DNA of 64,000 nucleotides from Pseudoduganella ginsengisoli (lineage in GTDB: Bacteria > Pseudomonadota > Gammaproteobacteria > Burkholderiales > Burkholderiaceae_D), in contig NZ_WNLA01000006.1 of assembly GCF_009720865.1 (NCBI RefSeq), positions 186,001 to 250,000 on the forward strand, written 5' to 3'. The position numbers and the translations under genes were made by a program. Below, piece by piece: positions 18,089-25,683 of the stretch. Within the stretch, counting starts at the first letter, position 1. The number at the start of each line of letters is the position of its first letter. Below the pieces are notes generated by a model, which worked only from the letters and a program-made list of their open reading frames with translations, had not been told where the DNA came from and searched no databases.

Positions 18089-19993
18089 TCAAGCCGCCAT
18101 GCGTACACTACTCCTGCACCCTTCCATCAGGAACGATAGGCCCACCACTAGCACCAGATCGCCCTCTGCCGAACGCGCCGTACCGGTAATGCCTTCGACC
18201 GCAATCGCGGTCATCGGCTTAATTACCAGGTCGGCCGTGCCGTCCACCGCTTCCACGGCCAGAATGTATGGCTGCGGTGCGTTGACGACGATACCCACGC
18301 GCTCGGACACTGGAGCATAGCCCAGCGCACCAGCCAGCGTGCGTACCGGCAGCGGACGGCCCTGGTCTTTCAGCACCGGCGCGCCGCCCACTTCCATGAA
18401 CTCTTCCGGCAATTCCACCACGCGCTGGACCACGGCCATCGGCAGCGCCAGTTGCGCGCCGGAGGTCGACACCAGCATGGTTGGAACAATGGACAGTTCG
18501 ATCGGCAAGCGGATGGCGAACTTGGTGCCCTTGCCCAGTGCGGATTCGATGTGGATCGCGCCGCGGTTTTTTTCCACGGCAGTCTTCACCACGTCCATAC
18601 CGACACCGCGGCCAGACACGCTGGAGGCCACTTCCTTGGTCGAGAAACCCGGTAAGAATACCAGTTGATACGATTCGTCGTCGGTCATGTTCGCATTTGG
18701 CGAGATCAGGCCCTTCTCGGCAGCCTTGCGGCGCAGCGCCACCGGGTCCATGCCGCGGCCATCATCTTGCAAAACAATCATGACGCTGTTGGCTTCCTGC
18801 CAGGCTTTCAGCGAAATAAATGCGCGCGGCGACTTGCCCGCAGCGATACGGGCGTCCGGGCCTTCGACACCGTGGTCCAGCGCGTTGCGCAGCATGTGCA
18901 CCAGCGGGTCGTACAGGCTGTCCACCACCACGCGGTCCACTTCAGTTTCCGCACCTTCGATGGTCAGTTCGACTTCCTTGCCCAGGTCTTTGGCCAGTTC
19001 GCGCACCAGGCGCGGGAATTTCTGGAACAGGCGGCCGACCGGCTGCATGCGGGTTGCCAGCGTGGCGCGCTGCAATTCCGTGGAGTAGCGCGACGCCCGC
19101 TCCAGGGTTTCCGTCAGCGCCGACATCAAGGTCGCGGCCTGGCCTTCGAATTTGAATTGCTGCAGGCGTTCCAGCAGCACGGCAGCCTGGTTGGCGGCCT
19201 GCACGGATTCACCCGCCACTTCCAGCAGCGCGTCCAGCTTGACCGCATCGATACGGATCGATTCTTCCTTGGCTGGTGCAGACGACGGCTTGTCGTCACT
19301 CTTTTCCGCACGGCCGCGCGGCGCCGGCGCAGCAGCGGCAGCCGCCTGCGCTTCGGCCACGCCTTCCGCATGCACTGCAGCAGGCGCTACAGCAACAGGC
19401 GCCGCGGCGGCTACTGCTGCCGGCGCCGGCGCGCTGCGCGTGTAAGTCCCTTCCGGCACGACGGAGATATACATGCCTTCCCAGTCCAGCCCATCGTCAC
19501 CGGCAGCTGGCGCCGCGGTGGCCGCCGGCGCGGCAGTGGCTGCAGCTGGCGCAGCGGTCGGCGCCGGCGCCGCTGGCGCCGCAGGCGCCGCCTTGGCAGG
19601 GGCGCTGCTCTTGCCTTCGATGGCGTCCTTGAGGATGGCTTCCAGGTCGGCCGGCATCGCGCCCAGGCTTTCCGGCGGGGCGCCGTTATTCAGTTCCGAC
19701 AGCTGGTCGGCCACGAAACCCGACGCCTGCAGGGCCGCCTCGATCGACAGCGGCGTCACGGGTGCTGCGCCGGTACGCAAAGCGTCGAACAGGTTTTCCG
19801 TCAGGTGGCACGCCGTCACCAGCGCGCCCAGGTTCATGAAGCCGGCGCCGCCCTTGATCGTGTGGAACGACCGGAACACGGCATTCAGCGTTTCTTTATT
19901 GTTGGGGTCGCGTTCGAGGCGCAACAGGTGTTCTTCTACATTTACTGCCAGGTCCATCGCCTCGACGACGAACTCCTTGAGCATATCGTCCAT
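18089..19993 (-). CDS. cheA: Chemotaxis histidine kinase CheA
   Basis: 634 aa. P1 phosphotransfer domain with His44 in FRSFHTIKGGAGF; a long Ala/Pro-rich linker (about 125-240) in place of a recognisable CheY-binding P2 domain; P3 dimerisation helices (about 250-320). The P4 ATPase domain follows, with N-box LRNALDHGVEG, DDGRGMD and SGRGVGMDVV, then a CheW-like P5 domain (about 500-630). All kinase motifs are intact. It is coupled to cheZ by TAATG overlap. No cheW, cheY, receptor or flagellar gene is adjacent, so it probably belongs to an accessory or split cluster. Confidence 0.93.
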   Translation of the reverse strand: MDDMLKEFVVEAMDLAVNVEEHLLRLERDPNNKETLNAVFRSFHTIKGGAGFMNLGALVTACHLTENLFDALRTGAAPVTPLSIEAALQASGFVADQLSELNNGAPPESLGAMPADLEAILKDAIEGKSSAPAKAAPAAPAAPAPTAAPAAATAAPAATAAPAAGDDGLDWEGMYISVVPEGTYTRSAPAPAAVAAAAPVAVAPAAVHAEGVAEAQAAAAAAPAPRGRAEKSDDKPSSAPAKEESIRIDAVKLDALLEVAGESVQAANQAAVLLERLQQFKFEGQAATLMSALTETLERASRYSTELQRATLATRMQPVGRLFQKFPRLVRELAKDLGKEVELTIEGAETEVDRVVVDSLYDPLVHMLRNALDHGVEGPDARIAAGKSPRAFISLKAWQEANSVMIVLQDDGRGMDPVALRRKAAEKGLISPNANMTDDESYQLVFLPGFSTKEVASSVSGRGVGMDVVKTAVEKNRGAIHIESALGKGTKFAIRLPIELSIVPTMLVSTSGAQLALPMAVVQRVVELPEEFMEVGGAPVLKDQGRPLPVRTLAGALGYAPVSERVGIVVNAPQPYILAVEAVDGTADLVIKPMTAIAVEGITGTARSAEGDLVLVVGLSFLMEGCRSSVRMAA

Positions 19994-20838
19994 TAGAATC
20001 CCAGATCGGCAAGAAGGTCATCGACACTGTCCTGGCTCAGCGCCACCTGTGGCACAGATGGGCCGCTCATCAGCTGTACTTCTTTTTGCGCCATCTTCTC
20101 GCGCTTGTCGGCCGGAGCGTTATCGCGCAACAGTTGCGCCAGTTCCGATTCCACGGTCTTGGTAATCACCACGACTTTCTTGATCAGCTGGCCCGTAATG
20201 TCCTGGAAGTCTTGCGCCATCATGATTTCCAGCAAACGGGCTTTTTCCGCCTCGGTCGCTTCCGACACGGCGGCCGCGAACGCGCGCGAATCGCCCGCCA
20301 GCACCTTGAATTCATCGATCGACAGCTTGCCGGCAAACAGCGCAGCCCAGCGGTCTTCCATTTCCTTGGACTTTTTCGACAACACGTCCTGGGCCGGCAT
20401 GCCGTCATCCAGCGTGTTCAGCACTTTATTGGCGGCCTGTTCCGTCAAGGTCGCCACGTATTCAAGACGGTCCTGGGCATCGCCGATCTGCGCCGATGCT
20501 TCCGTCAGCGCCTTGTCATAGCCCAGTTCACGCAGCGAATCGTGCAGCAGGCGCACGATACCGCCCAGGCGTTCGAACATCGGGTTGCCGGAATCGCCGT
20601 CGCCGCCGTCACTGCCGGCTTCCGCTGCCTCTGGAGCGGCTTCAGCCGCAGGTGCGGCGGCAGCGGAAGCCGCCGCGTCAGGCGGACGGGCCGCTGCGAC
20701 TTCGTCAAACAGGCTTTCCAGGTCATCTTCCGCTGAGGCTGCCGGCGCCGGAGCCGGCGCCGCTGGTGCTGGAGCTGCGGCGCGTTGCGCAGACACTTCA
20801 TCAAATAGTGATTCGAAATCATCAGCGGCGTTGGTCAT
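19993..20838 (-). CDS. cheZ: Protein phosphatase CheZ with extended N-terminus
   Basis: 281 aa against 214 in E. coli. The phosphatase core has DFQDITGQ (about residue 210), whose Gln is the catalytic residue that dephosphorylates CheY-P. The C-terminal VDDLLADLGF is the classic CheY-tethering helix. The extra N-terminus (1-85) is Ala/Pro-rich and holds DDFESLFDEV (6-15) and DDLESLFDEV (38-47), which resemble that helix. GGAG lies 10 bases before the ATG. Transcription probably starts upstream and runs into cheA. Confidence 0.92.
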   Translation of the reverse strand: MTNAADDFESLFDEVSAQRAAAPAPAAPAPAPAASAEDDLESLFDEVAAARPPDAAASAAAAPAAEAAPEAAEAGSDGGDGDSGNPMFERLGGIVRLLHDSLRELGYDKALTEASAQIGDAQDRLEYVATLTEQAANKVLNTLDDGMPAQDVLSKKSKEMEDRWAALFAGKLSIDEFKVLAGDSRAFAAAVSEATEAEKARLLEIMMAQDFQDITGQLIKKVVVITKTVESELAQLLRDNAPADKREKMAQKEVQLMSGPSVPQVALSQDSVDDLLADLGF

Positions 20839-21158
20839 TCCTGCTTCTCCATGTCTGTATTGGTTGCTGCATATGCTGCGTTGCTGCTGTTTTACCTCGG
20901 CACGGGCATTTAATGATGCCCGGCAATATCAAAACCGCTGGTGCGAGTTTAGCAGGGCGCAAGCCCCTTGTTCAATCGCCGGGACAGGAAAGCCGCCTGC
21001 CATCCCCCTGCGGCGTGGGTAAAACCAAGTTTACTGTTGTATTTGCAGATACTATCATCGCTCGCCCTTGCAAGGGGTGCAATGGGTGGTAATTCGATGC
21101 TTCTGTGCAAAAAAGTCCACCCTGCCACTATTTAAATTGCGTTATACCCATCAGTTTG
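20839..21158. other. Non-coding spacer between divergent cheZ and usp
   Basis: No gene is supported in these 320 bases. A perfect 7-bp hairpin CGGGCAT / ATGCCCG (20903-20922) lies in the cheZ leader. AT-richer DNA from about 21030 to 21190 presumably carries the two divergent promoters. I see no convincing sigma-28 or sigma-54 promoter for cheZ. Confidence 0.5.
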
Positions 21159-21199
21159 TTGACAATTATCAAGACGTTATCATCCTCTTGTGGTTCAAT
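21159..21199 (+). promoter_or_regulatory. FNR-type box and class II-like promoter of usp
   Basis: TTGAC-AATT-ATCAA at 21159-21172 matches the FNR/ANR consensus TTGAT-N4-ATCAA at 9 of 10 positions. A candidate -10, TTCAAT (21194-21199), lies where a class II site centred at -41.5 would put it. The usp start follows at 21253. A Crp/Fnr gene with the matching DNA-reading helix lies 1.4 kb downstream. Confidence 0.6.
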
Positions 21200-21252
21200 C
21201 CGGGGCTACAATGAAGATGCATGCATTGCCTTCAGAGGGAAAGGAGCTTGAT

Positions 21253-21720
21253 ATGTACCGGAAAATCCTCATCACCACCGACGGTTCCGCAGTTTCTTCC
21301 ATGACGGCTTGCGCGGGCGTGAAATTCGCCCAGCAAATGGGTGCGGAAGTCTTGGCGCTGTTTGTCGCGCCGGAATATCAATACCCGATATACGTTGAAA
21401 TCATTCCGCCCAGCTACCCCAGCGAAGAGGAATACCGCGCCGCCATGCTGCGCGCCGGACGCGAGCATGTGCAACCGATACTCGATTCTTGCGAGAAAAA
21501 AGGCTTGCAGTGCCACGGCATCACAGCCTTTGCGGAAAGCGCGGCGCAAAAAATCGTCGATGTGGCCAATGAACATGGCTGCGATCTGATTTTTATCGGA
21601 TCGCACGGCCGCAGCGGCTGGGGCCAGCTCCTGCTGGGCAGCGTCACCAACAAAGTGCTGTCGCACTCGAAAATCCCGGTGCTGGTGCACCGCTTGCTGA
21701 AAGAACCATTGCCGGATTGA
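21253..21720 (+). CDS. Universal stress protein, UspA family
   Basis: 155 aa, single Usp domain. It opens MYRKILITTDGS and has the ATP-binding tail pattern GSHGRSGWGQLLLGSVTNKV, so a nucleotide-binding type is likely. The start at 21253 is set by AAAGGAG 7 bases upstream; a longer frame from GTG 21190 overlaps the putative promoter. In many proteobacteria such genes are switched on by Fnr/Anr under oxygen limitation, which fits the box upstream. The next gene is 57 bases downstream. Confidence 0.9.
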   Translation: MYRKILITTDGSAVSSMTACAGVKFAQQMGAEVLALFVAPEYQYPIYVEIIPPSYPSEEEYRAAMLRAGREHVQPILDSCEKKGLQCHGITAFAESAAQKIVDVANEHGCDLIFIGSHGRSGWGQLLLGSVTNKVLSHSKIPVLVHRLLKEPLPD

Positions 21721-21777
21721 TCCGGCGCTTCAAAACCCGGCGGCAGCAGGCTGCCTGCCGCCACCAACAAGGCCAAC

Positions 21778-22422
21778 ATGATCCGAATAGTCATTGCAGA
21801 CGACCACACCATCATGCGCGAAGGTCTCAAGCGCATCCTCGACGGCGCGCCGGACATCGACATTACCGGCGAAGCCACTGACGGCTTCGAAGTTCTCAAC
21901 CATGTACGCCAGGGCGGCTTTGATTTGCTGCTGCTGGATTTATCCATGCCGGGCCGCAGTGGCGTCGAGCTGATCCGGCAAATCAAGACGGAAGCGCCCA
22001 AGCTCAACATCCTGATCCTCACCATGCATGAGGAAGAACAATACGCCGTGCGCGCCATCCGCGCCGGTGCGCAAGGTTACCTGACCAAGGAAAGCGCGGG
22101 CACGCAACTGGTGGGCGCGATCCGCCGCGTGGCCACGGGCCGGCCTTATATCAGCGCGGAAGTGGCGGAGCAATTGGCGCTGAACATCATGATGCCGAAC
22201 GAGAACTTGTTGCATAAGCAGTTGTCGGACCGCGAATTCGAAGTGTTTTCATTGCTGGTGGGTGGCAAATCCATCACAGACATTGCCAACGGCCTGCATT
22301 TATCCGTGAAAACCGTCAGCACGCACAAGACCCGCATCATGCAGAAAATGGGCATGAACTCGTTGTCTGAAATGGTGCAATATGCGGTCGCGCACCGCCT
22401 GCTGGCGCCATTCAAGGCGTAG
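21778..22422 (+). CDS. NarL/FixJ family response regulator
   Basis: 214 aa. Receiver domain (1-120) with acidic pocket ADD, phosphoacceptor Asp54 in LLLLDLSMPG and Lys in YLTKESAG; LuxR-type helix-turn-helix (about 148-205) with LSDREFEVFSLLVGGKSI. No cognate kinase gene is adjacent, so the partner is unknown; the two sensor kinases at 43.9-47.5 kb are possible but unproven. It lies in tandem with usp and an Fnr-like gene, suggesting a stress/oxygen regulatory island. Confidence 0.93.
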   Translation: MIRIVIADDHTIMREGLKRILDGAPDIDITGEATDGFEVLNHVRQGGFDLLLLDLSMPGRSGVELIRQIKTEAPKLNILILTMHEEEQYAVRAIRAGAQGYLTKESAGTQLVGAIRRVATGRPYISAEVAEQLALNIMMPNENLLHKQLSDREFEVFSLLVGGKSITDIANGLHLSVKTVSTHKTRIMQKMGMNSLSEMVQYAVAHRLLAPFKA

Positions 22423-22461
22423 CCCCTACGTAAATCCCCTACGCTGCGCGTGGTCTTTCGT

Positions 22462-22475
22462 TAGGAAAATTCCTA
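22462..22475. promoter_or_regulatory. Palindromic TAGGAA-AA-TTCCTA site
   Basis: Two 6-base arms in inverted orientation, with a further TCCTAC half-site 20 bases on (22491-22496), i.e. two helix turns. Inverted heptamers of this look are used by some NarL/BvgA-type regulators. It lies 40 bases after the regulator gene and about 180 before the Fnr-like start. Ownership is a guess. Confidence 0.4.
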
Positions 22476-22653
22476 CAAGACTACGCCGTCTCCTACCCGT
22501 ATATTCAGCGCCCGCTGATATTCACGCTTGGCCTCGGTTGGCATACTGAAACCATTCAAAAAGTTGCCGAATAGTCACAACTAACACGTTTTGACTGGAT
22601 GGCACATATACCGACAAAGTCCCAGGGATGGACAAAGCCACCAGGAGAGCACC

Positions 22654-23502
22654 ATGCAGTCCACACATATTTCCGACTTCCGCCCCGCGTCAGCACACCC
22701 TGCCAGCGCAGAAGCAGGCCGCCAGCGCCAGGGCCGGCTCTGGTCGAACTTGCGCGAAGTTTGCGATTTGCTCCACATACCCACCACCAATATTCCTCCC
22801 ACTGACGAATTGCTGTTCCAGCACGTGCAATTCAAGGCCGGCCAGCGCGTGCATACCATCGGCCAAACCTTTGACGCGCTGTTCGTCGTCAATTCCGGTT
22901 TCCTCAAAACCGTGCTGATCGATGAATTCGGCAATGAGCAAGTCCTGAGCTTCCCCATGAAAGGGGACATGATGGGCGTTGATGGCATCCATACCCGCCA
23001 TTACGCGTCGGAAGCCGTGGCGTTGTCGGACTGCGACGTGATCCTGCTGCCGTTCCGCAAACTGGCCGCGCTGGGCCGGGCCCACACGGAACTGGAGAAC
23101 TTGCTGTACGGCGTCATGAGCCGCGAACTGGTGCGCGAACAAACCATGATCGGCATGCTGGGTGCGCTGTCGGCGGAAGCGCGCGTGGCCCGCTTCCTCG
23201 TCAATCTCGCCGACCGCTTTGCCGCCATGGGCTATTCCAGCAAGCTGTTTAATTTGCGCATGACGCGCCATGAAATCGGCAGCTACCTGGGATTGACGCT
23301 GGAAACCGTCAGCCGCACGTTGTCAGCCTTCAATGAAGTGGGCCTGATCAGCGTCGACCAGCGCACCATCGGCATCAAGGATGCGGAAGCGCTGAAAAAC
23401 CTGCGGCGCTTGCCCCCATCGCGCTCACGCAGCCGCCAGCGGGCGCGGGCCGAAGCCGCTACAACGGCCGCCAGTCCGGTACCGCAACTGGCCACGGCCT
23501 GA
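22654..23502 (+). CDS. Crp/Fnr family transcriptional regulator lacking the Fe-S cysteines
   Basis: 282 aa. Cyclic-nucleotide-like beta barrel (about 45-150), dimer helix, then winged helix with LGLTLETVSRTLSAF. The E-x-x-S-R triad that in E. coli FNR reads TTGAT is kept. However, the N-terminal region has a single Cys (REVCDLL) instead of the three-Cys cluster motif, so an FNR-type [4Fe-4S] sensor is unlikely. The basic C-terminal tail (RSRSRQRARAEAA) is unusual. The start at 22654 has GGAG upstream. It probably controls neighbouring stress genes; the signal is unknown. Confidence 0.9.
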   Translation: MQSTHISDFRPASAHPASAEAGRQRQGRLWSNLREVCDLLHIPTTNIPPTDELLFQHVQFKAGQRVHTIGQTFDALFVVNSGFLKTVLIDEFGNEQVLSFPMKGDMMGVDGIHTRHYASEAVALSDCDVILLPFRKLAALGRAHTELENLLYGVMSRELVREQTMIGMLGALSAEARVARFLVNLADRFAAMGYSSKLFNLRMTRHEIGSYLGLTLETVSRTLSAFNEVGLISVDQRTIGIKDAEALKNLRRLPPSRSRSRQRARAEAATTAASPVPQLATA

Positions 23503-23522
23503 CCCGTTCCACCATCATCGCC

Positions 23523-23550
23523 GGCCCGTCCAAATGTGACGGGCCTTTTT
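23523..23550 (+). terminator. Intrinsic terminator of the Crp/Fnr gene
   Basis: A 7-bp stem GGCCCGT / ACGGGCC with a 9-base loop and TTTTT, 20 bases after the stop. Confidence 0.85.
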
Positions 23551-23574
23551 ATTTAATTAACTTTGTAAATCTGC

Positions 23575-23625
23575 TTGCAAAGTTGATAGCAATGTCGAAT
23601 AATATAAATGAGAATCATTATCATT
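23575..23625 (+). promoter_or_regulatory. hemP promoter with Fur box
   Basis: TTGCAA (23575-23580), 17-base spacer, AATAAT (23598-23603). A Fur site GAGAAT-C-ATTATC (23610-23622; 11 of 12 to the GATAAT-N-ATTATC core) covers the expected start of transcription. Repression by Fe-Fur is the natural reading. Confidence 0.8.
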
Positions 23626-23641
23626 CATTAGGAGCCATTGC

Positions 23642-23827
23642 ATGCACAGTGCCAAAACGCCTCTCGCCGCCGTCCCAACTCCGCCTGCCGCGAACGAACC
23701 CGTTCCAGTCCGCCGCATTACCAGCGCCACGCTGATGCAAGACCAGCGCGAAGTCGAGATCGAACACAATAACAAGATTTACCGCCTGCGCGTCACGCAG
23801 CTGGGCAAGCTGATCCTCACCGCATAA
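23642..23827 (+). CDS. hemP: Hemin uptake protein HemP
   Basis: 61 aa. The C-terminal two-thirds match the HemP family: RRITSATLM, EIEHNNKIYRLRVT, GKLILT. These small proteins head heme and iron uptake loci under Fur and are needed for full heme use in some species, possibly as a regulator co-factor. TAGGAG lies 8 bases before the ATG. Unlike most loci, no heme receptor or ABC genes follow directly; two uncharacterised genes do. Confidence 0.92.
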   Translation: MHSAKTPLAAVPTPPAANEPVPVRRITSATLMQDQREVEIEHNNKIYRLRVTQLGKLILTA

Positions 23828-23919
23828 GTTCCCGCCGCATTACCGGCAACACTGCCAGCCATCCGCTTTAGCGCGGTAGCCAGCCTCCTCACGTCCACCG
23901 ACATCGCAAGGAGAGCTTG

Positions 23920-24252
23920 ATGGCTAACATCGACCGTACTGACACTGCCCCTATTTTCCAACACAGCGTTCAGCCGGGACAGCGCCCGGAACTGATGCTG
24001 TCCGCCGTACTGCACCTGATGTCCCATTACACCGCCAACGCGGGCGAAGGCGGCTGCGTCAAGCTGGCTTCCGTCATCGAGCGCCATTTGAAAGCACTGG
24101 CCACCCTGCCCGGCCTGGCGCCGGTATTGGCCGCCACGTGCCAGCAATTGTCCGACCAGTGGGCTTACGAAGTGGAACGCGCCATGCCGGTACAGGAAAG
24201 CTTCCTGGCCCGCCTCATGGCCCGCCACCGTACGCCGGCCGCAGCCCTGTAA
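23920..24252 (+). CDS. Uncharacterised 110-aa protein of the hemP-DUF2325 cluster
   Basis: I do not recognise a domain. It is a soluble, mostly helical protein with Cys residues near GGCVKL and ATCQQL, no signal peptide and no membrane segment. The start is ATG 23920 with AAGGAGAG upstream; a TTG three bases earlier is in frame but less likely. It ends 11 bases before the DUF2325 gene, and both follow the Fur-controlled hemP, so an iron-linked role is plausible but unproven. Confidence 0.75.
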   Translation: MANIDRTDTAPIFQHSVQPGQRPELMLSAVLHLMSHYTANAGEGGCVKLASVIERHLKALATLPGLAPVLAATCQQLSDQWAYEVERAMPVQESFLARLMARHRTPAAAL

Positions 24253-24263
24253 CGGAGGCTGCC

Positions 24264-25445
24264 ATGTGCGACAAGCATCAGCAGGGCCCGGCCCCGCAGG
24301 CATCCGCGCAGCCGTCACGCCGCCGCAAACTGTGGGACCTTTCCAGCGCTTGCCACTGTCCCCTGGTGGGTGTCGGCATGCCGCTGGCGGCGCTACGCAA
24401 GCTGGTCGGCAAAGTCACCGGCGGCGCCGTCATAGCGGGCGATTACGACATTCACGTGGGCGTCGTAACGGAATGCGGCGCCCGCAACCGCTTGTCCGAA
24501 GCGCTGCAAAAGGAACTGGACCGGCGCTATGCCGCCGCCGTGCGGCAATTCCGCGCCGCCAGGGACACGGAACAGGTGGCGGCCCAGTGGCATGCGGCGG
24601 TGGCCAAAGGCGATGTGGCCGGCGCATTCTGGGCCGCGCTGACGCACGCGCGCTGCACGCAGGAATTGGAAGAACAAATGTGCCGCGACTTGCACATGAT
24701 CCAGCATCAGGCCGGCGCGTGCGTGCGGGCCGACCTGGCGCGCTTCCATGCCACCATTGAAGAAAACCTTCAGCTGACGCGGGAAACGGCGCGCCTGCAG
24801 CAGCGCCACGCCGCCCTGCAGCAAGAATGGCAGGCCGAGCGCGACCGCCACAGCGCCCAGTTGATGCAAATGCGCGCGCAATTGGTGGGCCGCGACAGCC
24901 TGGCCGATTCGCTGCGCCACGAGCTGGAACAGTTGCGCGCGTCGATTCCCGGACTCCCGTCGCGCGACCGCCTGGCGCAGCGCCTGGCGCTGGCCGATGA
25001 ACGCGAGCGCGCACTGCGCCTGCAAATCCAGGAGTTGAAACAGGAACTGCAGCACGAACAGGCGCGCGCCGCGCTGGCCGGCCGGCCGGATGCAGGCGGC
25101 CTGCCGCCACCGGAACCAGCCGGGCAAGCCGGCGTGATCTGGCTGTCCCAGCGCAGCGTGCTGTGCGTGGGGGGCCGCAGCGGCAACGTGGCCAGCTACC
25201 GCGCGCTGGTCGAGCAAGTGGGCGGCCAGTTCGCGCACCACGACGGCGGGCTGGAAGACAATGTCGCGCGCCTGGAAGCGTCGATGGCGGCCGCCGATCT
25301 CGTGATTTGCCAGACCGGCTGCATCAGCCATAGCGCCTACTGGCGCGTGAAGGATTATTGCAAGCGCACGGGCAAGCGCTGTGTATTTGTCGACAACCCC
25401 AGCGTGTCGAGCCTGGCGCGCGGGCTGGAGGAAGCCGGTATCTGA
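24264..25445 (+). CDS. DUF2325 domain-containing protein
   Basis: 393 aa, cytoplasmic. The N-terminal region has a CHC motif (SSACHCPLVGVGMP), the middle (about 175-280) is a long predicted coiled coil rich in Gln/Arg/Glu, and the C-terminal ~100 residues are DUF2325, beginning SVLCVGGRSGNVASYR and containing ICQTGCISHSAYW. DUF2325 has a Rossmann-like look, but no known reaction. GGAGG-like sequence lies 6 bases before the ATG. Its place behind hemP suggests expression under iron limitation. Confidence 0.85.
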   Translation: MCDKHQQGPAPQASAQPSRRRKLWDLSSACHCPLVGVGMPLAALRKLVGKVTGGAVIAGDYDIHVGVVTECGARNRLSEALQKELDRRYAAAVRQFRAARDTEQVAAQWHAAVAKGDVAGAFWAALTHARCTQELEEQMCRDLHMIQHQAGACVRADLARFHATIEENLQLTRETARLQQRHAALQQEWQAERDRHSAQLMQMRAQLVGRDSLADSLRHELEQLRASIPGLPSRDRLAQRLALADERERALRLQIQELKQELQHEQARAALAGRPDAGGLPPPEPAGQAGVIWLSQRSVLCVGGRSGNVASYRALVEQVGGQFAHHDGGLEDNVARLEASMAAADLVICQTGCISHSAYWRVKDYCKRTGKRCVFVDNPSVSSLARGLEEAGI

Positions 25446-25460
25446 CGCCGTTCACCCGGC

Positions 25461-25485
25461 CGTGCCTCGCCCTGAAGAAGGCACG
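25461..25485 (+). terminator. Possible weak terminator after the DUF2325 gene
   Basis: A 7-bp stem CGTGCCT / AGGCACG with an 11-base loop, 15 bases after the stop; no T-run follows, so termination would be inefficient or Rho-assisted. Confidence 0.35.
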
Positions 25486-25683
25486 ATGCCGAAAAGACTA
25501 CGCCAGGCGGCAAAAATGATACGAAAAAAAAGTCATTGGTACAAAAGTGGATCATATGTTACCTTCTCGCACTTTTCTTGCGTCAAGTAAGTAAAAAAAG
25601 CAATTTTAAGGATGCGAAATTACCGAACTGGCAACCCCAAGCCGGCAATTATCGTGCGAATGTTTTAACTTCAGGGAGTAGTT

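Noticed and set aside
25486..25590. 34-residue basic ORF before the large TonB receptor with a GAAGG-like site
   Set aside because: Starts inside the possible terminator stem, has no recognisable family and unremarkable composition for chance; too little support.
25446..25683. Fur box upstream of the 938-aa TonB receptor
   Set aside because: No sequence close to GATAAT-N-ATTATC was found in this spacer on either strand.
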